The notes: generated by a model not told the origin, from the sequence alone. DNA of 64,000 nucleotides from Segatella oulorum JCM 14966 (GCF_000613785.1 NZ_BAJQ01000004.1:1-64000); one strand, 5' to 3'. Counted from the first letter of the stretch, positions 21,725 through 31,040 are shown. Translations and numbers: made by a program.

Positions 21725-21979
21725 ATGACAAAGAACATCAAGGATTCCATTGTTTCCCGCGACATAAAACGGCACTTAGCTGACATCCTTCTTTCTGTCT
21801 CATGGATGGATTTTGCGAATAGATACTTTCATAAGTCCTCTTCATGGTTTTACAATAAGTTTCATGAAAGAGACAAGAATGGTGAGAAAGAGGCTTTTAA
21901 TGATGAAGAATTAGCACTACTTAGAAGCTCTCTTTTCGATTTAAGCGACCGCATACGCCGTGCTGCCGAGCAGATTTAA
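21725..21979 (+). CDS. DUF5053 family protein (copy 2)
   Basis: An 84-residue paralogue of the protein at 4163-4408. It shares the core 'WMDFANRYFHKSSSWFYNKF' (about residues 28-47) and the tail 'LRSSLFDLSDRIRRAAEQI'. It starts six bases after manA and so belongs to the polysaccharide transcript. Function is unknown. Its position, with a related gene just before the cluster, suggests a regulatory or marker role (inference). Confidence 0.78.
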   Translation: MTKNIKDSIVSRDIKRHLADILLSVSWMDFANRYFHKSSSWFYNKFHERDKNGEKEAFNDEELALLRSSLFDLSDRIRRAAEQI

Positions 21980-21997
21980 TCTATAACAACATGATTC

Positions 21998-22037
21998 ATA
22001 GGATAAAGAAAAGGTAGAAAATCTATCTTTATCCTAT
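21998..22037 (+). terminator. Hairpin after the second DUF5053 gene
   Basis: Perfect 11-bp arms ATAGGATAAAG and CTTTATCCTAT close an 18-nt loop that is itself partly complementary. There is no T run, so it may act as a transcript-stabilising or weak termination hairpin at the end of the polysaccharide operon. Confidence 0.5.
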
Positions 22038-22109
22038 AACTGTTGGTGTGCCAAATATAGGGACACACAACTTGAGTGTTCACTGAATATGCTAAGAAAA
22101 AGCATAAAC

Positions 22110-22143
22110 AACAGGGACACACGAGTCGTGTGTCCCTGTTTTT
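22110..22143. terminator. Strong bidirectional terminator
   Basis: The 12-bp arms CAGGGACACACG and CGTGTGTCCCTG enclose a 3-nt loop and are followed by TTTTTA on the plus strand, with an A-rich lead-in on the other side. It separates the plus-strand polysaccharide operon from the convergent minus-strand barrel gene. A partial copy of the arm, GGGACACACA, lies at about 22060. Confidence 0.85.
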
Positions 22144-22242
22144 ATTATCAAAAGACAATGTGTAACAGCCTTTTTCTTCAACCAAATGCTCACGTTACGG
22201 CCATTCTTCACCCATACTTTTCGCTACCATGCAGCACCTTTA

Positions 22243-22998
22243 TTACAGCTGATAGGCCACTCCCACTGTGCCAAAGATGGGATAAAGGGTTTGTTCGATG
22301 GTTTTAAAGCTGCGATGGTGCACGCCTGTGAGCCCCCAGTTGAGGTCGAGATAGCCACCCAAACGGTTGGAAAACCACCAGTCGGCACCTGCCATCACAC
22401 CCCATTGTGTGCGCCGCATGCTGTCAGAGAAGTCGAAATCGCCACGCTGTCCGGCATCCTTTCCGATGTTAATGCGCGGACCTGTGGGCGAACCCACGCG
22501 CAGATAGCCGTCATGAGCATAGCCATCAAAATGACGAGAGAGCACGTATGAGAAATAAGGGCCAGCCTTTAAGCGCAGTGTTTTGCCCACATGTGCCGTG
22601 GCCAGCAACGGAATAGTGAACATCCATTCGTTCACTTTTGTGCGCACATTGCCCGTGAATTGTCCCTCAAGATGCTGTCCGCCACGATCCATCGCCATGT
22701 GATAGTTCTTCACTTGCGCATCCACATCCATACCTTTGTTCTCCAATCGCAGCCCCAACAGCACGCCCCAAAACGGTGTCATGTGCCGTTCGGCATCCAA
22801 ACCCAACTGGAAACTCGGTGTCAGCCGATAGCGATTGAGTTTGCGAATGGTGGCCGGAAGCCCCACAGGTGACGTGCCTCCGACTGAAAAACCCACACGA
22901 GCGCTGTAAGACAGGCTATCCATCAGGCAGCCTTGCGCAGAACTATGCAGCACGATGAGACCCATCGCCCACAATAAGAAATATCTTTTCATCATCAT
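22243..22998 (-). CDS. Outer-membrane beta-barrel protein (PorT-like)
   Basis: A 251-residue protein with a signal peptide (hydrophobic segment ending SSAQ at about residue 21). Alternating amphipathic strands run throughout: 'YSARVGFSVGG', 'SFQLGLDAERHM', 'WGVLLGLRLENKG', 'LRLKAGPYFSYVLS', 'WGVMAGADWWFSNRLGGYLDLNWGL', ending 'GTVGVAYQL'. This fits the small barrel family OMP_b-brl_2/PorT-like of Bacteroidetes. It is co-oriented with the PCMD lipoprotein 40 bp upstream. Transport or adhesion roles cannot be told apart. Confidence 0.7.
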   Translation of the reverse strand: MMMKRYFLLWAMGLIVLHSSAQGCLMDSLSYSARVGFSVGGTSPVGLPATIRKLNRYRLTPSFQLGLDAERHMTPFWGVLLGLRLENKGMDVDAQVKNYHMAMDRGGQHLEGQFTGNVRTKVNEWMFTIPLLATAHVGKTLRLKAGPYFSYVLSRHFDGYAHDGYLRVGSPTGPRINIGKDAGQRGDFDFSDSMRRTQWGVMAGADWWFSNRLGGYLDLNWGLTGVHHRSFKTIEQTLYPIFGTVGVAYQL

Positions 22999-23038
22999 TG
23001 TTGTTCTTTTTCACACACCACACGCACACGGTCAACCT

Positions 23039-24151
23039 TCAAGGTTGAGCCACTGCGCCAATAAACACGTCGCCCCGCTTGCTCGATGAGAACACCAATG
23101 CCAAGCTATAACCATTATTCTCAAGCACATCGAGGTCGATTTCACTCGTATAAGCAAACGCCACATCGAACGCGGTCCACGCCGTTTGCGGTGCCACATA
23201 GCCCATATCGGCCCGCGCAATGATGGCCGGTGAGGTCTTCACATTCGTACCATCGATCACCACTTCATGCCCGGCTGCATCGTGGTTGCGATAGAAAATG
23301 GCATAAACGGCAGCGCTATCTTTCACGTCGGTAAGCTCCTGATTTTGCTTGTCGGTCACCTTTTTAGCCGGCGTATATTGGTAATAGCCCGTGAAACGCA
23401 GCGGCTTGCGATCGAAAGGATGGCCAAACTGTGTGGCTTTCAGCGGTTCCATGGCGGCATTAGAGATGTCGAAATATCCATAGAACAGGTTGCCGGCGGC
23501 GATGGGACTGTGAAACAAGTTCCCCAAAAAGCCTGTGCTTCGCGTCGTGAGCTGCACGCCTTTGCCCTCATAACCCTCGACCGACTGTGTGGGATAAACC
23601 GATGAAGGCTGCCCTTCAGCCGTCAAAGCAAAACCGCCATTGCCACTGGCCCACAGCGTATTCAAGCTGCCATTTTGCTCTTCTTGCCACGTGTCGTAAT
23701 CGGGAAAACCGCTGCCAAAGGTCTCTTTCTTCACATGTTCGAAATCGAAACGCACCGTGTCGCCCACCATCCTCGCCACGTTTTGAATGCGCAAGGTGTA
23801 GGTGCGGTGGTGCCGTCCATCCTCCGAAGTCACGGTGTACGTGACAGGTCCCTGACTGAAATCGTGCTCCGAACCGTCGGCCGGCGTGATGGTTGCGCCG
23901 GGAGTGAGCACAAAGGTGGGTTTATAATGCGTCACGGTGTTCTGCCGTCGCGTCTCCACCACAATATCACTTTGTGCAGAAGGCACTTCAACCAGCCCGT
24001 CAAGCACGTTGTAGAACACCTGCATAGGATAATCAACCACTATGCTTACCTTTTCAATATCGGCCTCGGCATTGGGCGCTTCGTCCTTAAAACAGGAACT
24101 CAACAACGTGCACGCCACCGCCATGCAGGCCAGCTTTACCTTGCTATTCAT
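23039..24151 (-). CDS. PCMD domain lipoprotein
   Basis: A 370-residue surface-type lipoprotein. The start is the ATG at 24151, giving a signal peptide with lipobox LLSSC at about residues 14-18; the upstream in-frame extension to 24283 is not signal-like. The N-terminal third has an immunoglobulin-like segment ('ITPADGSEHDFSQGPVTYTV', 'SEDGRHHRTYTLRI'). The remainder matches the PCMD (putative carbohydrate metabolism) domain: 'GNLFYGYFDISN', 'ATQFGHPFDRKPLRFTGYYQYTP'. Role in glycan binding is inferred from the family name and localisation only. Confidence 0.75.
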   Translation of the reverse strand: MNSKVKLACMAVACTLLSSCFKDEAPNAEADIEKVSIVVDYPMQVFYNVLDGLVEVPSAQSDIVVETRRQNTVTHYKPTFVLTPGATITPADGSEHDFSQGPVTYTVTSEDGRHHRTYTLRIQNVARMVGDTVRFDFEHVKKETFGSGFPDYDTWQEEQNGSLNTLWASGNGGFALTAEGQPSSVYPTQSVEGYEGKGVQLTTRSTGFLGNLFHSPIAAGNLFYGYFDISNAAMEPLKATQFGHPFDRKPLRFTGYYQYTPAKKVTDKQNQELTDVKDSAAVYAIFYRNHDAAGHEVVIDGTNVKTSPAIIARADMGYVAPQTAWTAFDVAFAYTSEIDLDVLENNGYSLALVFSSSKRGDVFIGAVAQP

Positions 24152-24188
24152 AGATGATGCAATACTTTTAAAGATGACTTTAGGCCAA

Positions 24189-24196
24189 CAAAGGTA
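24189..24196 (-). promoter_or_regulatory. -7 element for the PCMD/barrel pair
   Basis: Reverse-strand TACCTTTG fits TAnnTTTG and lies 38 bp upstream of the PCMD start. No TTTG was found at the expected -33 position. Confidence 0.45.
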
Positions 24197-24269
24197 TAAA
24201 AAAAGTGGTGAACTGCTGCGTGTGCCTTCATTTTTTTGCACCGATGCCGGCATTGAAAGGGCGGAATGA

Positions 24270-24401
24270 CCACGCAAAAGCATGCAGATTGCGCGGCAAT
24301 CGCTACCTAATTACCGCGCAAACCCATGCACTTTGCCGGCAAAAGTCGCCCACATTGCACAGCCCCACTGCCGATTTGCACCGACCATGCCGCACAACAG
24401 G
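24270..24401. repeat. 22-bp degenerate repeat cluster, locus B (6 units)
   Basis: Six units start at 24270, 24292, 24314, 24336, 24358 and 24380. The first four keep a GCAA tract at position 4-8 of the unit and an ATT/TTT-G ending; the last two are weaker. The first unit contains GCAAAAGCATGC, the left two-thirds of the palindromic core. It lies upstream of the PCMD gene promoter. Confidence 0.55.
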
Positions 24402-25087
24402 CGCTACAATCGCCAAGCACACAAGACGCGAACACACGGCAGAGCCTCCGCCTGAAAGGGCAAAGAGCCGAGAAACCGACAAGCAAGAGAGCGGCCAACG
24501 CATGTCTTTCCTCGTCGTGTGCGATGTTTTTATAAAAGACGTTAAATATAGATGCCTGCTGTTGCAATGCTCTTCGGAAAAACGTATCTTTGCACTATCT
24601 TCGTAAAAGCAACACGACACAAGGCTTGAAAAAGATAAAACCACATGGCGTATGGAGAACAAGACCTCCGTTTCAACAGCCATGTAACAGGCTTGAGAAC
24701 GGCTGAATGCCGAACACACGGCCAAACTTTCAGGACTCGACCGCGACAAAGTGGACTACCGCATGAAGCCATTCCCGGCTGAAAGCCCCATCATCTCGTC
24801 CGCGAGATACCACTAACGGTCAACCAATTGCATCGCTCCAAATCGCAAGAAAAGATGTTTTCGATTCATCAACATAACCGCACTTGAACCCCAATCCAGC
24901 CATCAGCGCCTGCACAAACCGTGTTTAAGGGTTGCTCAGATGGGCTTTCCTATGCTCAAAGGCACAGCCAACCACGTCGAAAAAAGGTGGCAAACCTGCG
25001 GTCGACAGGCAATGATAAGAGGAAAAGGATACGGTGAGAACCGCATGAAATGATTTAACGAGCCGCCTGATGGCTGATTTGGATTAA
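24402..25087. other. Gene-poor 0.7-kb stretch with an orphan promoter
   Basis: No frame here looks like a gene. A consensus promoter at 24562-24592 reads rightwards into it. A segment around 24690-24810 gives a protein-like string in one frame (KLSGLDRDKVDYRMKPFP) but is interrupted upstream, so it may be an eroded gene or an untranslated RNA. The family of the string was not recognised. Confidence 0.35.
24562..24592 (+). promoter_or_regulatory. Orphan consensus promoter
   Basis: TTG (24562-24564), exactly 20 nt, then TATCTTTG (24585-24592). It is as good as any promoter in the window but has no recognisable gene downstream before the minus-strand terminators near 25100. Confidence 0.6.
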
Positions 25088-25138
25088 ACAAAAAGGCATG
25101 ACACCGACGCCGATTTTCTCGGACAAGGTGACATGCCT
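25088..25138 (-). terminator. Second minus-strand terminator after HU
   Basis: Read on the reverse strand, AGGCATGTCACC and GGTGTCATGCCT pair with one mismatch, enclosing a further short CCGA/TCGG helix, and are followed by TTTTTG. It backs up the terminator at 25221-25257. Confidence 0.65.
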
Positions 25139-25220
25139 TACTTCATTTTGTGCCGGCAACGGTCATCATGCGTCCCCCCAAAGGCCGCTCGCCTTGCCGA
25201 CATCTGCGCTCATCAAAACG

Positions 25221-25257
25221 CAAAAGGGAGCTGTCCACCCGACGGATGAACGCTCCC
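25221..25257 (-). terminator. Terminator of the HU gene
   Basis: On the reverse strand GGGAGC and GCTCCC pair and a TTTTG tail follows, 29 bp past the HU stop. Confidence 0.6.
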
Positions 25258-25285
25258 ACTTATATTGGAAACCAATGAAGCGCGT

Positions 25286-25561
25286 TTATTTGTTTACAGC
25301 ATCGGCCAACTCTGCGCCAGCTTTAAACTTAGCAACCTTCTTAGCTGCAATCTTAATCTTCTGCTTTGTAGCAGGATTAATACCTTCACGAGCGGGCTTT
25401 TCGTTTACACTGAATGTGCCGAAGCCTACCAATTGAATCTTGTCACCAGCAGCAAGTGCATCTTTAATAGCTGCGGTTGTTGCGTCTAATGCTTTTTTTG
25501 CGTCTGCTTTTGTGAGGCCTGCGCCTGCTGCAATCTTGTCGATTAACTCTGTTTTGTTCAT
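25286..25561 (-). CDS. HU-family DNA-binding protein
   Basis: A 91-residue histone-like protein starting at the ATG at 25561 (MNKTELIDKIAAGAGLTKAD). The DNA-binding arm is seen in 'VGFGTFSVNEKPAREGINPATKQKIKIAAKKVAKFK' across about residues 45-80, including the GFGTF signature. HU dimers bend and compact DNA. The gene is monocistronic, with its own promoter and terminators. Confidence 0.95.
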   Translation of the reverse strand: MNKTELIDKIAAGAGLTKADAKKALDATTAAIKDALAAGDKIQLVGFGTFSVNEKPAREGINPATKQKIKIAAKKVAKFKAGAELADAVNK

Positions 25562-25615
25562 AATTTCTCGTTTAAAAAAATGAATATTATTAATGAAATT
25601 CTCTTTTTCTGCCGG

Positions 25616-25645
25616 CAAATATAGGCTATTCCTTTCATTCAGCAA
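25616..25645 (-). promoter_or_regulatory. HU promoter
   Basis: On the reverse strand, TTTG with TTG at 25645-25643, 19 nt, then TATATTTG (25623-25616), 55 bp before the start codon. Confidence 0.7.
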
Positions 25646-25728
25646 ACAAAAACACGAAAAAAATGCACTGAAAACTGAAAAATAACTTGAAAAGGCTTGT
25701 TTTGCCATGTGATAAGGGATATTTTTCG

Positions 25729-25736
25729 TAATTTTG
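25729..25736 (+). promoter_or_regulatory. -7 element for the rhomboid gene
   Basis: TAATTTTG matches TAnnTTTG, 45 bp before the rhomboid ATG. The nearest TTTG (25701-25704) is 24 nt upstream, slightly too far. Confidence 0.45.
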
Positions 25737-25780
25737 CACCATTATCAAGCAATTACATAGCATTTAAACAAGAGAGCATT

Positions 25781-26743
25781 ATGATGCGTATCACACCCGT
25801 TACGAAATTTCTTTTATTAGTCAATGTAGTGGTGTTTTTGTTCATGGCCAGTTCGCTTTCAACACTGGTTCCGTTATTTGACTTTCAGGATTTAGAAGAC
25901 ATGCTGGGGTTGCATTTTTTCTTAGCCCCTCATTTTCATTTCTATCAGATATTCACCTACATGTTTGTGCATGCCGGCTTCACCCACATCCTATTTAATA
26001 TGTTTGGCTTGTGGATGTTTGGCCCCATTTTGGAACGAGTGTGGGGTGGCCGCCGCTTTTTGTTCTATTACCTCTCGTGCGGTTTGGGTGCCGGTTTGTT
26101 TCAAGAGGCGGCACAATTAGTGCAATTCTATGCCATCATGTCGAGCCAAGTGCCCCATTTTGCATTGTCAAACCTGCTGTTCTATGCCCAGGAAGCGGGC
26201 GCAGCGCTCAACACTTGGACCACCGTTGGCGCCTCGGGCAGCATCTTTGGTGTGCTTTTAGGTTTCGGAATGCTCTTTCCCAACGAGCGCATGTTCATCA
26301 TTCCCTTTCCCTTTCCCATCAAAGCCAAATATCTTGTGGGTGGCTATGCCGCGGTAGAACTGCTGCAAGCCCTGTTTATGACGGGCGACAACGTGGCCCA
26401 TTTGGCCCACATTGGCGGCATGGTGATAGGCTTTTTCATGATTCGCTATTGGCAGAAACATCCCACTCAAGGCCATCAAAGCTATGGCAACGGCCATTCG
26501 TTGTTTGGGCAATGGAAACAGAAAATGGAAAACAACAGCGGCACAAACCGATGGGGATGGCCGACCCATTCGTCGCAAAACAGCGCCATGGGCGACCGAA
26601 AAGCCGACTGGGATGACAACGAACGCCAGCGAAAGGCGCAGGAAGAGATCGACCAGATTTTAGATAAAATCAGGAAAAGCGGCTACAACAGCTTGTCGGC
26701 TGACGAGAAACGCCGTCTGTTTGAACAAAGTAACCGACCATAA
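25781..26743 (+). CDS. Rhomboid intramembrane serine protease
   Basis: A 320-residue protein with six or so membrane segments in its first 220 residues. Rhomboid landmarks are 'HAGFTHILFNMFGLW' (about residues 64-78), the nucleophile motif GASGS (Ser152) and the catalytic His in 'LAHIGGMVIG' (about residue 210). The C-terminal 100 residues are soluble and charged, with a 'RRLFE'-type ending (DEKRRLFEQ) common to Bacteroidetes rhomboids. It cleaves membrane proteins within the bilayer; the target is unknown. The ATG at 25781 is used because the upstream extension is not conserved-looking. Confidence 0.9.
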   Translation: MMRITPVTKFLLLVNVVVFLFMASSLSTLVPLFDFQDLEDMLGLHFFLAPHFHFYQIFTYMFVHAGFTHILFNMFGLWMFGPILERVWGGRRFLFYYLSCGLGAGLFQEAAQLVQFYAIMSSQVPHFALSNLLFYAQEAGAALNTWTTVGASGSIFGVLLGFGMLFPNERMFIIPFPFPIKAKYLVGGYAAVELLQALFMTGDNVAHLAHIGGMVIGFFMIRYWQKHPTQGHQSYGNGHSLFGQWKQKMENNSGTNRWGWPTHSSQNSAMGDRKADWDDNERQRKAQEEIDQILDKIRKSGYNSLSADEKRRLFEQSNRP

Positions 26744-26754
26744 ACGCCCACACG

Positions 26755-27846
26755 ATGCTGGTAAAGCTCAAGCGCATCACCGTGCAACTCCTCATGGGAG
26801 CCAACCTCAGCACCATTCTGCTGATGCTGTTTATCGGCTATTCCGACCGCTTTGACCCCACGAAACATCAGCTGTTGGCCAATGCCGGCTTGGTGTTTCC
26901 GGTGGTGTTGCTGGCAAACTTCGTGTTCTTGGTGTTTTGGCTTTGCACCAAAAAGCGGATGGCTTGGCTACCGTTTGCGGGCTATGTGGTGTGCTATGGC
27001 CCCATCAGAGCCTATTGCCCGGTGAATATTCTGCAAGATGTTCCGCCCCAAAGTGTCAAGGTGATGTCGTACAATGTGTGGAGCTTTGCGGGCTGGGAGC
27101 GCCATGCCAACGGCAAATTTCCCATTTTGGAGTATATCAAAGCGCAGCATCCCGACCTGCTTTGTCTGCAAGAAGCCATGACATACGAGATAGGACAGGC
27201 GCGCGTTGACTCGGTGTTGGACAAACTTTTTGCCTATAAAGACACGCTGAAGTTTTCGGCACAGAGCGATGTGATTGCGGTTTATAGCAAGTATCCCATC
27301 CTCTCCCACGAGCGCATCGCCTATCCTTCGCGCGGCAATCTCAGTGGGGCTTTCTATATAAAAATGGGGCGCGACACGGTGTTGGTCATCAATAACCATT
27401 TGGAAACCACGGGACTTTCGAGCGAAGACAAACGCGAATTTCGCTCGATGATGAAGGGAAAGTTGAACGGCGACGCTGCCAAACGCACGTCTTACAGGCT
27501 CATTGACAAGCTCGGCGAGGCCTCATCGAAGCGCGCTGTGCAAGCCAATGCCGTTGCAAACTATGTGAGTGGGCATTTAAACCACAGCATCATCCTCTGC
27601 GGTGACTTCAATGATACGCCCATTTCCTATGCCCATCACACCATCGGACGGCACCTTACCGACTGCTATATCGCTGCCGGTAACGGGCCGGGAGTGAGCT
27701 ATCACAAGGCCGGCATGTATGTACGCATCGACCATATCATGGTGACGCCCGACTGGAAACCCTATCGTTGCGTGGTGGACAATCGCATTAAAACCTCCGA
27801 CCACTACCCCATCATTTGCTGGATGAAACGGGTAACGAAACCATAA
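26755..27846 (+). CDS. Membrane-anchored endonuclease/exonuclease/phosphatase-family protein
   Basis: A 363-residue protein with three hydrophobic segments in the first 85 residues and a C-terminal EEP domain. EEP motifs are 'VMSYNVWSF' (about residue 102), 'LLCLQEAM' with the metal Glu (near 136), 'INNHLETTG' (near 215), 'CGDFNDTPISYAH' (near 280) and 'RIDHIMVTP' with 'SDHYPI' at the end. Substrates in this family range from DNA to phospholipids, so the exact reaction is open. It follows the rhomboid gene by 11 bp and is probably co-transcribed. Confidence 0.85.
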   Translation: MLVKLKRITVQLLMGANLSTILLMLFIGYSDRFDPTKHQLLANAGLVFPVVLLANFVFLVFWLCTKKRMAWLPFAGYVVCYGPIRAYCPVNILQDVPPQSVKVMSYNVWSFAGWERHANGKFPILEYIKAQHPDLLCLQEAMTYEIGQARVDSVLDKLFAYKDTLKFSAQSDVIAVYSKYPILSHERIAYPSRGNLSGAFYIKMGRDTVLVINNHLETTGLSSEDKREFRSMMKGKLNGDAAKRTSYRLIDKLGEASSKRAVQANAVANYVSGHLNHSIILCGDFNDTPISYAHHTIGRHLTDCYIAAGNGPGVSYHKAGMYVRIDHIMVTPDWKPYRCVVDNRIKTSDHYPIICWMKRVTKP

Positions 27847-27894
27847 AAATCGCAATTTCACAACAATAAATTTTATGGAGTGCGGTTTTTTTAC

Positions 27895-27902
27895 TATTTT
27901 TG
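27895..27902 (+). promoter_or_regulatory. -7 element for secDF
   Basis: TATTTTTG, 70 bp before the secDF ATG. No -33 TTTG is seen at normal spacing. An imperfect hairpin (AATCGCA with TGCGGTT then T6) just upstream may end the preceding transcript. Confidence 0.4.
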
Positions 27903-27972
27903 CACGGCTATATTATAAAAGATGTGGCCTACGGATGCGCGGAAAAACAATGAATAAATAATAAACAAGAAA

Positions 27973-30966
27973 ATGCAAAACAAAGGAATTGTAATTTGTA
28001 CAGCCGTCTTGCTGACGCTTGCAAGCATTTTTTATCTCTCGTTCTCGTTTGCAACGGCCTATTATGACCGTCAGGCAGCGAAGATAAAAGACCCTATTGC
28101 CCAACAGGATTATAAAGATTCGGTGAAATACCTGGGCATTTACTCGTATCAAAAGTGCTTGGAAACGCAGATAGGACTTGGACTTGACCTCAAAGGAGGT
28201 ATGAATGTGATTCTCGAAGTCTCGGTGCCTGATGTGTTAGAGACGTTGGCCGATCACAAAACCGACGCCGCTTTCACGAAATCAATGGCTGAAGCTCGTG
28301 CGGAAGAAGAGAAGAGTCAGAGCGATTTCATCTCGCTTTTCGTGAAGTATTACCATCAGAATGCGCCCGGACATCGCTTGGCTGAGCTCTTCGCTACGCA
28401 GCAACTGCAAGGCAAAGTGAACCCGCAAAGCTCGGATTCTGAAGTGGAACGCGTGCTGAGAGCGGAAGTTCAGACCGCCATCGACAACGCATTCACCGTG
28501 GTTCGCACACGTATCGACAAGTTTGGTGTGGTACAACCCAACATACAAAAGCTCGAAGGACAGACCGGTCGCATCATGGTTGAGATGCCGGGTATCAAAG
28601 AACCCGAGCGTATGCGTAAGCTGTTGCAGGGCAGTGCCAACTTAGAGTTCTGGGAAACCTACAATGCTGAAGAGGCCATCCCCTATCTCCAACAGTTAGA
28701 TACCCGCTTAGTGGCTGGCGAATCGGCCGACACTACGGCACAAACAAAAGCCGAAAAGCCGCAGCAAGCCGCAGCGAAAAAGCCTGCAAAGCTGCAATTA
28801 GGCAAGACAACCGATAAGGGTTCGGCTGCACAAGATAAAGCTTTGTTGGAACAAGCCCACAAGGAACATCCCCTGTTGTCGCGCTTACAAACCACCGGAG
28901 CCAACGCTTTGGCTCTCGTAGGTTATGCAAGTGTGCGCGACACCGCCGCCATTAACAAGTGCATTTATGGCACAGAAGCCAAGCAAGTGCTGCCGGCCGA
29001 CATGAAATTGTTGTGGAGTGCAACCCCCGAAGACGGCGTAACAGCCAAGAACATCTATGGTCTTTATGCCATCAAAGTGAACACTCCTAATGGTCAAGCG
29101 CCTTTAGAAGGCGACGTAGTGACCGATGCTAAGGACGGCTTTAACCATGTTTCGGGTCAGCCAGAGGTATCGATGACGATGAATAGTGATGGTGCTCGTC
29201 GCTGGGCTGCTCTCACAAAGGCCAACGTTGGCCGCGCCATTGCCATCGTTTTGGATGGTGTTGTCTATTCAGCTCCACGTGTAAACGGCGAGATTGACGG
29301 CGGTTCGAGTGCCATAACCGGTAACTTTACCGTTGAAACCACCAAGGATTTGGCCAACACTTTGAAGTCGGGTCGCATGCCAGCTCCTGCAAGAATTGTG
29401 CAAGAAGAGGTGGTAGGTCCTACGCTTGGTGCCGCATCTATCCAGCAAGGTATTGAGTCGTTTGCCATCGCTTTCGTGTTGTTGATTGTCTACATGGTGC
29501 TGATGTATAACTTCGTTCCTGGCATGATTGCCAACCTTGCATTGGTGGTTAACGTGTTCTTCACGCTGGGTATCCTCACATCTTTCCAAGCAGCGCTCAC
29601 CATGTCGGGCATTGCGGGTATGGTATTGTCATTGGGTACGGCCGTAGATGCCAACGTATTGATTTACGAACGCATTAAAGAAGAGTTGCGATTGGGCAAG
29701 GGAATGAAGCAAGCTGTAGCCGAAGGATATGGCAATGCCTTCTCGGCTATCTTCGACTCCAACCTCACTTCGTTGATAACCGGTGTCATTTTGTATATCT
29801 TTGGCACAGGACCCATCCAGGGTTTTGCCACCACTTGGATCATTGGTATCGTTTGTTCGTTCTTCACTTCGGTGTTCTTGACCCGCTTGGTTTACGAGCA
29901 TCAACTCAACAAAGGACGCTGGGAGCACCTCAAATATTGGACACCTTTCAGCAAAAACCTCATGCAAGACAAGCACTATAAGTTCATGACCATGAGCAAA
30001 AGCACCTTTGGTGTGACCATCATCTTGGCGCTTGTCTTCATCGGAAGCTTCTTTGTTCGCGGCTTAGCACAAAGCATTGACTTCACAGGTGGTCGTAACT
30101 ATGTGGTGCAATTTGAGAAACCTACCGAGCCCGAACAGGTGAGAGAGGTGCTCAATCACATCTTCCCCGGCTGCACATCGAATGCACTTTCGTTGGGAAC
30201 GGACAACAAAACGATTCGTATTTCAACCAACTATAAGATTGAATCCAACAGTCCTACCATCGACGATCAGGCCGAAACGCTGCTCTATAACGGTTTGAAG
30301 AAAGCCGGAATGGTGAGTCAAAAGAGCGTAGAGGCATTCAAAAATCCTGACGTTCGTGCAGGAGGTTCCATCATTAGCAGTTCAAAAGTGGGTCCATCGG
30401 TAGCCAAAGATGTCACCTATGGCGCTATCATCAGCGTGCTTATTGCGCTGATTGCCATCTTCCTTTATATCTTAGTGCGCTTCCGCAACGTAGCGTTCTC
30501 GGTGGGATCTACCGTGGCTTTGGCCTTCGATGCCTTGTTCGTCATCGGCTTGTTCTCCCTGCTTCAAGGCGTGTTGCCGTTCTCTTTGGAGGTCGACCAA
30601 ACCTTCATCGGTGCCGTGTTGACCGTCATTGGTTACTCTATCAACGATAAAGTGGTGGTGTTTGACCGCATTCGTGAGAACCTGAAGCTGCATCCTAAGC
30701 GTGACATTCAGGCGCAATTCAACGACTCTATCAACCAAACGCTGGCACGAACCATCAACACTTCGTTCTCAACGTTGATTGTGTTGCTCGTGATTTTGTT
30801 CCTCGGTGGCAAGAGCATCCAGCCATTTGCATTCGCCATGACGTCGGGTGTTGTCTTCGGAACGCTCTCTTCTATCTTCATTGCCAGCCCGATTGCTTAC
30901 TTAGTGATGGGCAGAAAAATCCAGTATTTGGATGGAAGTGTAGAGATGGCCGACGCAAAAGCGTAA
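27973..30966 (+). CDS. secDF: Fused protein translocase subunit SecDF
   Basis: A 997-residue fusion of SecD (about 1-640) and SecF (about 660-980), inner-membrane subunits that use the proton gradient to pull proteins through SecYEG. SecD features are 'GLGLDLKGGMNVILEV' (about 62-77), 'GQPEVSMTMNSDGARRWAALT' (near 395) and 'LGTAVDANVLIYERIKEELRLG' (near 556). SecF features are 'SIDFTGGRNYVVQF' (near 700) and 'IGYSINDKVVVFDRIREN' (near 885). A low-complexity Ala/Lys/Gln-rich insert lies near residues 255-285. The fused form is usual in Bacteroidetes. Confidence 0.97.
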   Translation: MQNKGIVICTAVLLTLASIFYLSFSFATAYYDRQAAKIKDPIAQQDYKDSVKYLGIYSYQKCLETQIGLGLDLKGGMNVILEVSVPDVLETLADHKTDAAFTKSMAEARAEEEKSQSDFISLFVKYYHQNAPGHRLAELFATQQLQGKVNPQSSDSEVERVLRAEVQTAIDNAFTVVRTRIDKFGVVQPNIQKLEGQTGRIMVEMPGIKEPERMRKLLQGSANLEFWETYNAEEAIPYLQQLDTRLVAGESADTTAQTKAEKPQQAAAKKPAKLQLGKTTDKGSAAQDKALLEQAHKEHPLLSRLQTTGANALALVGYASVRDTAAINKCIYGTEAKQVLPADMKLLWSATPEDGVTAKNIYGLYAIKVNTPNGQAPLEGDVVTDAKDGFNHVSGQPEVSMTMNSDGARRWAALTKANVGRAIAIVLDGVVYSAPRVNGEIDGGSSAITGNFTVETTKDLANTLKSGRMPAPARIVQEEVVGPTLGAASIQQGIESFAIAFVLLIVYMVLMYNFVPGMIANLALVVNVFFTLGILTSFQAALTMSGIAGMVLSLGTAVDANVLIYERIKEELRLGKGMKQAVAEGYGNAFSAIFDSNLTSLITGVILYIFGTGPIQGFATTWIIGIVCSFFTSVFLTRLVYEHQLNKGRWEHLKYWTPFSKNLMQDKHYKFMTMSKSTFGVTIILALVFIGSFFVRGLAQSIDFTGGRNYVVQFEKPTEPEQVREVLNHIFPGCTSNALSLGTDNKTIRISTNYKIESNSPTIDDQAETLLYNGLKKAGMVSQKSVEAFKNPDVRAGGSIISSSKVGPSVAKDVTYGAIISVLIALIAIFLYILVRFRNVAFSVGSTVALAFDALFVIGLFSLLQGVLPFSLEVDQTFIGAVLTVIGYSINDKVVVFDRIRENLKLHPKRDIQAQFNDSINQTLARTINTSFSTLIVLLVILFLGGKSIQPFAFAMTSGVVFGTLSSIFIASPIAYLVMGRKIQYLDGSVEMADAKA

Positions 30967-31003
30967 ATAAGAAAAATTACTAAGGTTTTAATTTCTATCA
31001 TAT

Positions 31004-31040
31004 ACGGCTGCTGATGTGTGAACATCAGCAGCCGTTTTTG
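31004..31040 (+). terminator. Terminator of secDF
   Basis: CGGCTGCTGATG and CATCAGCAGCCG pair perfectly around a 6-nt loop and are followed by TTTTTG, 38 bp after the secDF stop. Confidence 0.92.

Noticed and set aside
24690..24810. Small protein gene with the string KLSGLDRDKVDYRMKPFP
   Set aside because: The frame has a stop upstream and no start in a suitable place, and no family was recognised; kept only as a possible remnant.
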